A stretch of 17,394 nt of DNA from Methanobacteriota archaeon (lineage in GTDB: Archaea; Thermoplasmatota; Thermoplasmata; RBG-16-68-12), in contig VBMM01000151.1 in assembly GCA_005878415.1 (NCBI GenBank), forward strand, positions 1-17,394, given 5' to 3'. The notes beneath the pieces are model-generated. The model saw nothing but the letters and a program-made list of their open reading frames with translations. It was not told the DNA's origin and did not search any database. A program made the translations under genes and the position numbers. This document shows, piece after piece, positions 1 through 8,968 of the stretch. Within the stretch, counting starts at the first letter, position 1; every line of letters starts with the position of its first letter.

Positions 1-1133
1 CAGCGACTTCTTCTCGCGGAGGTCCAGGAGCAGCTGGAGGATGTCCGTCCGGATCGAGACGTCGAGCATCGACACCGGCTCGTCCGCGACGATGAAGTCC
101 GGCTCGAGCACGAGCGCCGCCGCGATCGAGACGCGCTGCCGCTGGCCCCCGCTCAGCTCGTGGGGGAAGCGGAACAGAAAATCCTCCGCGGGCCGCAGCC
201 CCGCGTCGTTCAGCGCTCGCGTCACGAGGGCCGTCGTCTCCTCCGAGGAGGACGTGAGGTGGTTCACCCGCAACGGCTCGGAGACGATCTCGAACACGCT
301 CTGCTTCGGGTTCAGGGACTCGTACGGGTCCTGGAAGATCATGTGCAGGCGCCGACGGAGGCCGCGGATCTTGACGCCTTCGAGGCCCTCGTCCCGCACG
401 CGGATTTCCGTGACGAATCGGCTCATGACCGCCGCGGCGAGAAACGCCACGAACGATCCGACGAGCATCTCGAAGGTGAAGTTCGCCCAGGCCTCGCCGA
501 ACACCTGACCCGGATCGAGATAGCCGGAGAACGCGAGGCCCAGCCACATGCCGGCGTTGAACACGATGGTGGCGAGGAGGGCCAACGCGATCGCCGTCCT
601 CCGGGCCGGCCGAGTCGGCGGCAAACCGGCGAAGAACGCGAGGAGGACTCCCGTCGCGAAGCCGAAGGCGATGTAGCTCCACCCGCCCTCGAAGGGGAGG
701 TGGGCGAAGGACGCGGCCGCGAGGGCCGGGAAGGCGGTCGCGATCACGGCCGCCGCGGCGACGAAGGATGCCAGGAACGAATAGTCCTTCAGGCTCCAGG
801 CCCGTCGTTCCTTCCAGGAGAGCGAGTACTTCTTCCGGACGTCGTCCAGGGTCTTTTCGTCTCCCCGGCGACGTGCGGCCTCATACCGCCCGAGGATCTC
901 CGGCGACGCGTCGACGAAGACGTCGCCCCCGGTCGGCTCGACGAGGCGCAGCAGCGCCTTCCCCGTGGTCGTCTTGCCACAGCCGCTCTCGCCGACCATG
1001 CAGAAGACCTCCCCGCGGTGGACGTCGAAGTCGATCCCATCGACCGCCTTCACCCAGGCCGACTCGCCGCTCACGAGGTCCCGGAGGAGTCCACGCCTCT
1101 GGGCGAACCACACTTGGAGGTCCCGGACAAAGA

Positions 1134-1137
<4 letters not shown>
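1..1137 (-). CDS. Peptide ABC transporter ATPase (DppF/OppF type) with a four-helix membrane insertion; 3' end cut by window edge
   Basis: This is the second ATPase of a Dpp/Opp-type peptide importer; it would hydrolyse ATP with the DppD-like partner encoded just upstream. The frame is open from 1137 to the left edge (379 codons). Counting CTG 1137 as residue 1, Walker A (GESGCGKTT) is at 49-57 with Lys55, the Q-loop (MIFQDPYESLNP) has Gln269, the LSGGQ signature is at 328-332, Walker B (FIVADEP) ends with Glu353, and the D-loop SMLD is at 356-359. The H-loop lies beyond the window. Lys-to-Gln distance is 214 residues against 50 in the neighbouring ATPase, so about 160 residues (roughly 83-245) are inserted. 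The insert has a charged stretch (83-119) and four hydrophobic segments near 121-143, 153-171, 181-206 and 219-241. No ATG, GTG or TTG lies at the expected start. CTG 1137 overlaps the upstream TGA as CTGA and follows GGTGG. Family assignment is firm; start and insert function are inferred. Confidence 0.9.
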
Positions 1138-2132
<995 letters not shown>

Positions 2133-2133
2133 G

Positions 2134-3066
2134 CTACCGCCTCCGCAGCCGCGGGTTCAGGATCTCGTCGAGGGCGTAGCCGAAGAGGTAGAACCCGAAC
2201 ACGAGGAAGACGATGCACAGGCCCGGGACGATCAGCCACGCCGGGTTGCCGATGCCGAGGGCGTTGTTGTCGATCGCCTCGGAGATGATCTTCCCCCAGC
2301 TCACGGTCGTCGGCGGGGAGAGCGACAGGAACGCGAGGACGCTCTCCGAGAGGATTGAGACCGCGACGGTCAGGATCGTGTTCGCGAAGACCAGCGGGAA
2401 CGCGTTGGGGAAGATGTGCCGCATGAGGATGCGCCAGGACGGCGTCCCGATCATCCGTGCGCGCTCGACGAAGATCCGTTCCTTGATGCTGAGGACCTGG
2501 CTTCGGATGACCCGCGCCGTCACGGACCAGCCGGTCAGGCCGATCACCAGGATGATCCCCGTCAGGTCGATGATGCCGAGTTTGGCGGCGACGATGATCA
2601 TCAGCACGAGCCACGGGATCGACAGGACGACGTCGTTGAAGCGCATGATGACCTCGTCGACCCAGCCTCCCGAGAAGCCGGAGATGAGGCCGACCGCGGT
2701 GCCGACGACGCTCGCCACGAGGGCGGACGCGACCCCGACGATCAGGGAGATCTGGGTGCCCCAGATCACCTGCGAGTAGATGTCGAAGCTGAAGTAGTTG
2801 GTCCCGAGCGGGTGAAACGAATTCGGCGTCTGGAGGAAGCTGTACGGATGCGCGTCGGAGACGGCCTCTCGAGGTCCGTAGGGCGCCAGCCACGGCGCGG
2901 CGACCGCGATGAAGGTGAAGAACGCGAGGATCGACAGGCCGAGCATCGCCGTGCGGCTGTGGTAGATCTGCGCCCCGACTTCCCGGAACCGTTTGTATCC
3001 GACGATGAACGACGCGCGGAACACCGAGATCCGCGGCGATCGAACCACGACTTCTCCGACGCCCAT
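2134..3066 (-). CDS. Peptide ABC transporter permease, DppC/OppC type
   Basis: Inner permease subunit of the peptide importer, 310 aa, within the family's usual length. An N-terminal membrane helix near residues 39-58 (LGLSILAFFTFIAVAAPWLA) is followed by the extracytoplasmic segment typical of DppC, including HPLGTNYFSFDIYSQVIWG, a version of the usual HPLGTDxxGRD motif. The core of about five further helices contains the EAA coupling loop near 195-220 (ERARMIGTPSWRILMRHIFP), which contacts the ATPases. The ATG start lies six bases after the stop of the DppB-like gene, with AGGTGG upstream inside that gene's 3' end. It is therefore co-transcribed and probably translationally coupled. No truncation or missing motif is visible. 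Confidence 0.95.
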   Translation of the reverse strand: MGVGEVVVRSPRISVFRASFIVGYKRFREVGAQIYHSRTAMLGLSILAFFTFIAVAAPWLAPYGPREAVSDAHPYSFLQTPNSFHPLGTNYFSFDIYSQVIWGTQISLIVGVASALVASVVGTAVGLISGFSGGWVDEVIMRFNDVVLSIPWLVLMIIVAAKLGIIDLTGIILVIGLTGWSVTARVIRSQVLSIKERIFVERARMIGTPSWRILMRHIFPNAFPLVFANTILTVAVSILSESVLAFLSLSPPTTVSWGKIISEAIDNNALGIGNPAWLIVPGLCIVFLVFGFYLFGYALDEILNPRLRRR

Positions 3067-3072
3067 GAGAGC

Positions 3073-4086
3073 TCACGCCACCTTGATCCGCGGGTCCAGA
3101 GCGAGCAGGATGAAGTCGGAGACGAGGTTCGCGAGGACGATCGCGACCCCGCCGATCACGACGATGAACTGGAGGAGCGGGTAGTCGAGGTTGTGGATCG
3201 CGTCGATCGTCCGCCAGCCGATTCCCTTGTAGTTGAAGACGACCTCGACCTGGTACGCTCCGCCGACGACGAACGCGATGTCGAGGGCGATCAGCGACAC
3301 CATCGGCGGCAGTCCGTTCGGGAAGATGTGCCTCCGGAGGACCTGGCGGTCGCTCAGCCCCTTCGCCTTCGCCGTGAGCACGTAGTCCTCGGTCATCGCG
3401 TCGATCAGGGAACTCCGCATGACGAGGGAGATGCCCGCGAGCGTCCCGAGGCTCAAGGTCAACGCGGGCAGGATCAGGTGCAGCAGCGCATTCCCGATGT
3501 GCACCCAGTCCCAACTCCACGTCTGCGGGAACGGAGGCAGGTCGATTCGCCCTTGCGACGGCAGCACGGGCCACCAGGAGAAATACGCGGAGAGCGGGGA
3601 CGTCTTCGAGAAGGCGGCCTGGAGGACGATCGCCAGCCAGAAGATTGGCATGCCATAGAAGAAGATGCCCAGTCCCGTCGAGACGAGGTCGAACGGCTTG
3701 CCCCGTTTCGCCGCGGCGTACGATCCCACGACCATCCCGATCAGGATCGTGATCACCGTCGAGGTGCCGACGAGCAATAGGGTCCAGCTCAGGTCCTGGA
3801 AGAGGATCTCCGCCACCGGGGCGCGGTAGAAGTACGAGAGGCCCCAGTCGAGCGTGAACATATTGTGCAAGTAGATCAGGAACTGGTCCAGCGGCGACTT
3901 GTCGAGCCCGAAGAGTTGCCGGTTGTACTCGACGAGCCCGATGTACTGACGGTTCCTCGGGGCGAACGACAGGTTGGGGTCGCCCGGCATGAGCCGGATG
4001 AGGACGTAGTTCAGGCAGATGATTCCGAGGATCGTGACCCCGGCGTTGACGCACCGTCGGATCGCGACCCGCAGGACCTTCCCCAT
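3073..4086 (-). CDS. Peptide ABC transporter permease, DppB/OppB type
   Basis: Permease subunit that pairs with the DppC-like protein to form the membrane channel of the peptide importer. It is 337 aa. The N-terminus has the classical DppB pattern: a short basic stretch, one helix (VTILGIICLNYVLIRLMPGDP), then a periplasmic-type loop before the core helices starting near residue 100. The EAA loop is DYVLTAKAKGLSDRQVLRRH near 235-255. The last helices end in FILLALDPRIKVA, matching the common DPR ending of the family. The ATG is preceded by GAGGT a few bases upstream and lies 46 bases after the stop of the substrate-binding protein gene, so it is probably in the same transcript. It is somewhat longer than some homologues because of the loop between residues about 175 and 205, which is rich in Pro and Trp. 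Confidence 0.95.
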   Translation of the reverse strand: MGKVLRVAIRRCVNAGVTILGIICLNYVLIRLMPGDPNLSFAPRNRQYIGLVEYNRQLFGLDKSPLDQFLIYLHNMFTLDWGLSYFYRAPVAEILFQDLSWTLLLVGTSTVITILIGMVVGSYAAAKRGKPFDLVSTGLGIFFYGMPIFWLAIVLQAAFSKTSPLSAYFSWWPVLPSQGRIDLPPFPQTWSWDWVHIGNALLHLILPALTLSLGTLAGISLVMRSSLIDAMTEDYVLTAKAKGLSDRQVLRRHIFPNGLPPMVSLIALDIAFVVGGAYQVEVVFNYKGIGWRTIDAIHNLDYPLLQFIVVIGGVAIVLANLVSDFILLALDPRIKVA

Positions 4087-4132
4087 CCGACCTCACGCTC
4101 CCGGATCGGGTTTGGCGCGATCCATGGGCCCA

Positions 4133-6781
4133 TCAGGAGGACGGCGGAGGCGGGGGCGGTGGGGGCGGCGGCGGTGGCGGCAGGCCGCCCTCCTCGTCCC
4201 GTTTCGCCTCTCTCCGCCGCCGGACGAGGATCGCGGCGGCCCCCAGGAGGATCGCGAGGACGATCCCGAGCGGCACGCCGTAGTTGATCCACGGATTCGC
4301 CTCCGGGGTCGGGGTGCCTCCGCCGCCCGGCTGCGTTCGGACCTCGACGCTCGCGGGGACCGTCTTGCTGTGCGGGATTGGGCCCGTTTGGTTGTCCGTG
4401 TAGGTGATCGTCGCGGAGTACGTGCCTGCGGCGGAGTACGCATGGGCGACCTGCACGATTTTCGTCGAGAGAGTGCCCGTCACGTAGCTCGTCGTCGATG
4501 CGCCGTCGCCGAAGGCCCAGGTGATGTACACCGGGTCCCCCTCCGTGTCGTTCACGGACAGGGTGAAGTTCACGTTCTCCCCGACGTACGCGAAGGTCTG
4601 GTGGGGCTCGCTCACCTGCAACGTCGCGACGGGGGGCAGGTTGAACGATCCCGGAGGCGCGATCGTCGCGGTCGCGCTCCCGCACACGGGCCATTCCGCG
4701 TCGGAGACGCGCACGCCGATCGGGTAGGTGCCCGGCTGCGCGTACGTGTGGGTGACCGTCCCGGACGACGTCGTGAGACGGGGGCTGCCGTCCCCGAAAT
4801 CGAAGGTGTAGTTCAGGGACTGTCCCTCCGGGTCCGCCGCGCCCGCCGAGATCGTCGCCGCCGATCCGCTCACCCACTGCACATCGGGGAAGCTCGAGAT
4901 GACCGGCGCGCGGTTGTCCAGCGGCTCGACGTCGAACCAGAGGTTCGGGAGGTCGCTGTCCGGCGTCAGCCCGATGGACTGGCTCCAGTTCCCGTAGTGC
5001 GTCCAGCCCGCGCGGGGGTTCGTGCCCGGCCGGCCGTTCGTCGCGGCGTACAGCGAAAGCTGGTAGTACGGCAGGATGTACGACGCGTAGTCGTAGATCA
5101 TCCGCTGCATCTGGTCCGTGATTGACCTCCGCGCCGTCGGGTCGAGCGTGATCAACGACTGGTTGTAGAGCGCGTCGAACGTCGAATTGCTGTAGTAGTT
5201 GTCGCTCGTGGGGCCGATCGCCCCGGTCGTCTCCACCTCGAGGACGTCGAGGGAGGGGTCCGAAACCGGGCTGAAGATCCAGTCCCAGATCCAGAGGTCG
5301 TAGTCCGCGGAGAACCAGATGCCCACCATCTGGTTGTACGTGTACACGTGGTAGCCGGGGTTCCCGCGGGAGTCCGTCGTCTGGATGCCGGCCTGGGCGA
5401 GCCACTGCGTGATGTTATTCGCCGCGGCCTGGAAGGCGGCGTACGTGTTCACGACGTAGAACCGGAACTGGAGCGGGTCCGTGCCGCCGGCCTTGTACAG
5501 CGGGGTCGTACCCGGGGCTAGGTTGCCGGCCGCATCGTACTTCCAGCCCGCGTCATTGAGCATCGCGCGGGCCGCCGCCGGGTCGAACTGAAACTCCTCG
5601 CTCGGGGGGATGTCGTAGTGCCACGGGTTCGCCGACGGGACGATGCTGTCCGCCTCGCGGCCGAGGCCCAGGAGGGCGTACTTCACCAAGGCGGTCTTGT
5701 TCACGCTCATCGCGAGCGCCTTGCGCACCGTGTAATTGAGGAGCAGCGGGTTGTTCGTCCCCGTGCGGAACTGGGAGTTCGACGCTCGGATCTCCGGCGT
5801 GATGACGTTCACGTTGAACTCGGCGACGAAGCCGGCGTCCGCCGCCCACTTCTCGATGCCGTTCGGATCGTTCGTCGCCGGGAGCGCCGCGAGGTAATCC
5901 GCAGGACCGACGAACGCGATGGCGTCGAGGCCCGACGTGCCCGACTTGAAGTCGGCGATCATCGTCGCGGAACTCGTGTAGCCCGCGAAGACGACTTCAT
6001 CGGGACGGGAGACCTGGCAGTACTCGGCCACGCCGTAGTAGTTGGGATTGCGGCGGAGGACGAAGTTCGACCCGAAGCTCGTGTTCGCGACGTCGTAGTA
6101 CATGGCGCCCGAACCGATCGGGTTCGCGTTCGAGTACCGAACGGGGTTGTTGACTCCGGACCACACGTACCTCGGAAAGATCGGGATGACGCTGGCGGCC
6201 GTGTACATGCCCGAGTACGGCCGGTTCGTGACGATCTGGACGGTGTGCGCATCGAGGGCCGTGATGCCCTGCCACGTGAATTCGGTCGTGTAGGAGTTGA
6301 AGATGCTCGCCGATTCGTTCAGGTTGAGTCGGAAGGAGAACACGACGTCGTCCGCGGTGACGGGGTGGCTCCGGTCGCCGGGGTTGCTCGGGTTCGTGAA
6401 GTACGCATCCGGGACGAGTCGGAAGGTCCATGTCTTCTGGTCCGAGGCGACGGAGTAGTTCCAGGCGAGGTCGCTGCGCAGGCGGTAGTTCCCATCGTAC
6501 GTGATCAGGGTGCTGTAGACGTTGTACGTGATGATGAATTCCTCGGCGGACGTCATGACGAGCGGATTCAAGGTCGCGACGGAGAGACGGGGGTCACCGA
6601 CGGTGAAGATCCGGAACGGTGCGGCGGCTGGCGTCGGCCCGAGAGCGCTTCGGGCGCCTTCGGCCGTCGTGATGAGGGCGAGGGCGATCGACGAGACGGA
6701 CAAGACCGCGACCAGGACGGTCGCGACGACGCGCGTTCGCCAGACCGGATTCACTCGCCGCCCCTCGGCCCCCTCGACCAT
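4133..6781 (-). CDS. Membrane-anchored peptide-binding protein (SBP_bac_5 family) with two PKD domains and a polyproline tail
   Basis: Extracellular solute-binding protein of the peptide importer, 882 aa from ATG 6781. A basic N-terminus (EGRRVNPVWRTR) and a hydrophobic core near 18-38 form a signal peptide without a lipobox. The family 5 binding domain covers about 55-620, with motifs such as WTFRLVPDAYF, HPVTADDVVFSF and LRRNPNYYG. Two PKD domains follow at roughly 640-710 and 725-815, each with a WxFGDG/FDFGDG strand and a HTY/HAY..GTY turn. A membrane helix at about 832-853, then RRRR, places the C-terminus inside the cell. It ends in 13 consecutive prolines (868-880) and SS. Usual family members are about 500-600 aa, so the PKD stalk and anchor account for the extra length. 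Alternative starts are GTG 6790 and GTG 6754, the latter with a GAGGGG site and a tidier signal peptide. First gene of the transporter operon. Confidence 0.93.
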   Translation of the reverse strand: MVEGAEGRRVNPVWRTRVVATVLVAVLSVSSIALALITTAEGARSALGPTPAAAPFRIFTVGDPRLSVATLNPLVMTSAEEFIITYNVYSTLITYDGNYRLRSDLAWNYSVASDQKTWTFRLVPDAYFTNPSNPGDRSHPVTADDVVFSFRLNLNESASIFNSYTTEFTWQGITALDAHTVQIVTNRPYSGMYTAASVIPIFPRYVWSGVNNPVRYSNANPIGSGAMYYDVANTSFGSNFVLRRNPNYYGVAEYCQVSRPDEVVFAGYTSSATMIADFKSGTSGLDAIAFVGPADYLAALPATNDPNGIEKWAADAGFVAEFNVNVITPEIRASNSQFRTGTNNPLLLNYTVRKALAMSVNKTALVKYALLGLGREADSIVPSANPWHYDIPPSEEFQFDPAAARAMLNDAGWKYDAAGNLAPGTTPLYKAGGTDPLQFRFYVVNTYAAFQAAANNITQWLAQAGIQTTDSRGNPGYHVYTYNQMVGIWFSADYDLWIWDWIFSPVSDPSLDVLEVETTGAIGPTSDNYYSNSTFDALYNQSLITLDPTARRSITDQMQRMIYDYASYILPYYQLSLYAATNGRPGTNPRAGWTHYGNWSQSIGLTPDSDLPNLWFDVEPLDNRAPVISSFPDVQWVSGSAATISAGAADPEGQSLNYTFDFGDGSPRLTTSSGTVTHTYAQPGTYPIGVRVSDAEWPVCGSATATIAPPGSFNLPPVATLQVSEPHQTFAYVGENVNFTLSVNDTEGDPVYITWAFGDGASTTSYVTGTLSTKIVQVAHAYSAAGTYSATITYTDNQTGPIPHSKTVPASVEVRTQPGGGGTPTPEANPWINYGVPLGIVLAILLGAAAILVRRRREAKRDEEGGLPPPPPPPPPPPPPSS

Positions 6782-6849
6782 GCCGACCACCCAACCACGC
6801 GGCGCGGAGCGCTCGCTCCGTGCTACGATGTGACGGGATTCGGTGGATT

Positions 6850-6857
6850 CTATATAA
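6850..6857 (-). promoter_or_regulatory. TATA box of the peptide transporter operon
   Basis: On the minus strand this reads TTATATAG within AAACGTTATATAG, preceded by a purine-rich stretch (GGAGAAA) in the place of a BRE element. It lies in the gap between the dehydrogenase stop (6912) and the transporter operon. Transcription would be expected about 25 bases downstream, near 6828, leaving a leader of roughly 45 bases before ATG 6781. The same CGTTATATAG core occurs before the ribbon-helix-helix gene on the other strand. Confidence 0.7.
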
Positions 6858-6911
6858 CGTTTCTCCGGACGCCCACATTGGGACGTCGATTGGAGCCGAT
6901 GCGGTCCGCGC

Positions 6912-8474
6912 TCAGGAGTATTCCGAGTGGCTCTGCTCCCGCAAGAACTGCGGGAGGTAGTAATGCCCGCCCGCCGACTTGCCCGAACTTCCGGACATCT
7001 TCCAGCCGCCGAACGCCTGCACTCCGACGACGGCGCCGGTCGTGGCGCCCGCGGCTCGGTTCGCGTACAAGACGCCCGCCTGGATCTCCGAGAAGAACCG
7101 CCGGAGGTCCGCCGGCTCTCGCGTGAAGATCCCCGCCGTGAGCCCGTAGTCCACGTCGTTCGCGACCCGCACCGCGTCGTCGAGCCCGTCGACGTCGATG
7201 ACCGACAGGATCGGGACGAACAGCTCTTCCCGGTTGATCCGATGATCGCGCGGCAGGCCGTCGACGATCGTCGGGGCGACGAAGTGCCCGGGACCCTTGC
7301 CCGATGTGCCGCCCGTGAGGATCTTGCCCTTCGACCGCTTGATCTCCTGGATCGCCTTGTCGTACGTCGCGACCGCGGCTTCGTTGATGAGGGGTCCGAG
7401 GTACACGTCTCGCACGGTCGGGTCGCCCACCTTGATCTTCTGCGTCTCCGCGACGAGTCGCTCGAGGAACGCCTCTTTCACGGATCGGTCGACGAGGACG
7501 CGCGAGCACGCGGAACACTTCTGCCCGCCGAAGCCGAACGCCGCGCGCATCACGCCCAAGGCCGCTTTCTCGACATCTGCGGTCGCGGTGACGATCGTCG
7601 GGTTCTTGCCCCCCATCTCCGTGATGATCGGCTTCGGTCGATTCCCGCGGAACGTCTCGAACGCCTTCACCCCGACGGCGCGCGACCCCGTGAACACGAA
7701 GCCGTCCACCTCCGGATTGTCGACGAGTTCCTGCCCGACGGTGTTGCCGGGTCCGGTGAGGTAGTTGAACACGCCGGGCGGGAGGCCGGCCTCCCGCAGC
7801 ACCTCGCCCAGCCTCAGGCCCATGAACGGCGTGTCGCTCGCCGGCTTGAAGACGACCGTGTTGCCGGTGATGAGCGCGCCCGTCGACATCCCGGCGGCGA
7901 TCGCGAGGGGGAAGTTGAACGGCGCGACGACAGCCCAGACGCCGTACGGCTTGAGGATCGACCGGGTCGTCTCGCCCGGGAGGAACTGCCCCATCGGATG
8001 CTCGTACCCCTGGTTGCGCAGCATCTCGGCGGCGTACCAGCGCATCAGGTCCGCCGCTTCGTCGACGTCGGCCATGGCCTCGTAGCGGTTCTTCCCGTTC
8101 TCGAAGGACATGAGCGCGGCGTACGCGAACTTCCGCTCGGCGATCAGGTCCGCCGCGCGTTGGACGATGCGCACCCGCTCCGCGTACGGCGTCGCGGCCC
8201 ATCCGGGGAACGCCGGCTTCGCCGCGTCGATCGCCTGCTTCGCGTGCGCCCGCGTGCCTTTCTGGAAGTGCCCGAGCACGAGCGTCGTGTCGGCGGGGCT
8301 CGTGTCCTCGAACGTCGCGTCGGCCCACACCTCTTGGCCGTCGACGATCATCGGGTGCTTCGCGCCGAACTCCGCTCGGACCTTGTCCACCGCGGCCTCG
8401 TAGTGCGCATGGAACTCCTCCGTCTTCCCGAGCTCCACCGCGTTCTGCCACGTCCGCTCATTCCGGAATTCCAT
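6912..8474 (-). CDS. pruA: L-glutamate gamma-semialdehyde (delta-1-pyrroline-5-carboxylate) dehydrogenase
   Basis: NAD(P)-dependent aldehyde dehydrogenase that oxidises glutamate gamma-semialdehyde to glutamate, the second step of proline catabolism, also used in arginine/ornithine breakdown. The protein is 520 aa from ATG 8474. Visible motifs are the oxyanion Asn187 (APFNFP), Lys210 (FKPAS), the FTGS nucleotide-binding turn near 261-264, general base Glu286 (EMGGKN), and the nucleophile Cys320 in FGFGGQKCSACSR, which is the P5CDH form of this motif. The C-terminus (GAVVGVQAFGGWKMSG, then GGHYYLPQFL) also fits the PruA/RocA group. A start at 8558 would add 28 residues with no family resemblance, so ATG 8474 is preferred. 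It is transcribed towards the peptide transporter, suggesting linked use of imported peptides. No proline dehydrogenase is in the window. Confidence 0.92.
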   Translation of the reverse strand: MEFRNERTWQNAVELGKTEEFHAHYEAAVDKVRAEFGAKHPMIVDGQEVWADATFEDTSPADTTLVLGHFQKGTRAHAKQAIDAAKPAFPGWAATPYAERVRIVQRAADLIAERKFAYAALMSFENGKNRYEAMADVDEAADLMRWYAAEMLRNQGYEHPMGQFLPGETTRSILKPYGVWAVVAPFNFPLAIAAGMSTGALITGNTVVFKPASDTPFMGLRLGEVLREAGLPPGVFNYLTGPGNTVGQELVDNPEVDGFVFTGSRAVGVKAFETFRGNRPKPIITEMGGKNPTIVTATADVEKAALGVMRAAFGFGGQKCSACSRVLVDRSVKEAFLERLVAETQKIKVGDPTVRDVYLGPLINEAAVATYDKAIQEIKRSKGKILTGGTSGKGPGHFVAPTIVDGLPRDHRINREELFVPILSVIDVDGLDDAVRVANDVDYGLTAGIFTREPADLRRFFSEIQAGVLYANRAAGATTGAVVGVQAFGGWKMSGSSGKSAGGHYYLPQFLREQSHSEYS

Positions 8475-8512
8475 CGAACCCACGCCCTCGAGGCGACGGA
8501 TGGCGGGACCGA

Positions 8513-8523
8513 GAATAAGGTTT
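8513..8523 (-). promoter_or_regulatory. Possible TATA-like element before pruA
   Basis: The minus strand reads AAACCTTATTCT here, an AT-rich patch in otherwise GC-rich sequence. It lies about 40 bases before ATG 8474, giving a predicted start of transcription near 8490 and a short leader. The match to a TATA box is weak. Confidence 0.35.
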
Positions 8524-8584
8524 CGCCTCGCGCCACCGGGAGAGATTCGGCCTTCCACCTAATCGGCAGGAACGAGCGTTGCCA

Positions 8585-8604
8585 TTTTACTCAAGTGAGT
8601 AAAA
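8585..8604. promoter_or_regulatory. Perfect inverted repeat, possible operator upstream of pruA
   Basis: Arms TTTTACTCA and TGAGTAAAA are exact reverse complements separated by AG, giving a 20-base near-complete dyad. It lies between the small upstream gene (stop at 8612) and pruA, about 60 bases before the possible pruA TATA element. A two-base spacer and AT-rich arms suit a dimeric regulator (the geometry recalls ArsR/SmtB-type sites) better than an RNA hairpin. No regulator gene is adjacent. Confidence 0.55.
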
Positions 8605-8611
8605 CGGGCGG

Positions 8612-8887
8612 TCACACGATGTACCCGTCCGCGGAGCCTTCGTACTTCCCGTACTGGGCCATCGCGCCGACGGCCGCGAGCAACTCGCGGGCCCACTCCC
8701 GGGTGTAGGAGTTCGGCGGGATCTCCGTCGTCGTGCCCAGCCACTCGAAGATCTCCTTGAACGCGGACCGCTGCTCGTCCTTGGTCAAGCCGTCGTCGAG
8801 CTTGGCAATGCGCAGCTCCAGCCGGCTCATCCCGAGGACGAACTCCTTGCACTGGGCCGTGAACTTCGCCTGTTGCTCGCGCGTCAT
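8612..8887 (-). CDS. Small protein of unknown function (91 aa)
   Basis: I do not recognise the family. From ATG 8887 the product has 91 residues, is soluble in appearance, has no membrane segment and is rich in charged and amphipathic helix-forming residues (FVLGMSRLELRIAKLDDGLT, then SAFKEIFEWLGTTTEIPPNS and YTREWARELLAAVGAMAQYG). The pattern suggests a compact helical domain. An in-frame ATG at 8902 would give 96 residues (MAGCP before MTREQQ). The 8887 start is preceded by GGGTG, whereas 8902 has no ribosome site but would suit a leaderless message. It is divergent from the Rieske gene, with only about 65-80 bases between starts. Codon use is typical of the region, and the frame is supported by the coherent hydrophobic pattern. 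Confidence 0.7.
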   Translation of the reverse strand: MTREQQAKFTAQCKEFVLGMSRLELRIAKLDDGLTKDEQRSAFKEIFEWLGTTTEIPPNSYTREWARELLAAVGAMAQYGKYEGSADGYIV

Positions 8888-8917
8888 GGGGCACCCGGCC
8901 ATCCATGCCGCGCGGCC

Positions 8918-8932
8918 ATCATAAAACTTTTC
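8918..8932. promoter_or_regulatory. Shared AT-rich divergent promoter patch (91-aa gene / Rieske gene)
   Basis: ATAAAACTTTT lies in this short gap. On the plus strand ATAAAACTT could serve the Rieske gene, with transcription expected near 8945-8950. On the minus strand AGTTTTAT could serve the 91-aa gene, with transcription expected near 8895. The two starts would then be driven from one overlapping site. Confidence 0.4.
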
Positions 8933-8968
8933 GCAACCTTCATGGGGGCGGCACGGCTCGCGGACGTG

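Noticed and set aside
4142..4180. GGC/GGT-rich run considered as a microsatellite or sequencing artefact.
   Set aside because: It stays in frame at the end of a real gene and uses four different proline codons, so it is better read as a coding polyproline tail.
8585..8604. The dyad considered as a transcription terminator for the 91-aa gene.
   Set aside because: The two-base spacer cannot form a loop without losing inner pairs, the stem is AT-rich and no T-run follows on the minus strand.
5618..8708. Very long plus-strand frames (5618-7126 and 6927-8708) opposite the binding protein and dehydrogenase.
   Set aside because: Their composition is typical of antisense shadow frames and they have no domain-like pattern, while the minus strand has clear family motifs throughout.
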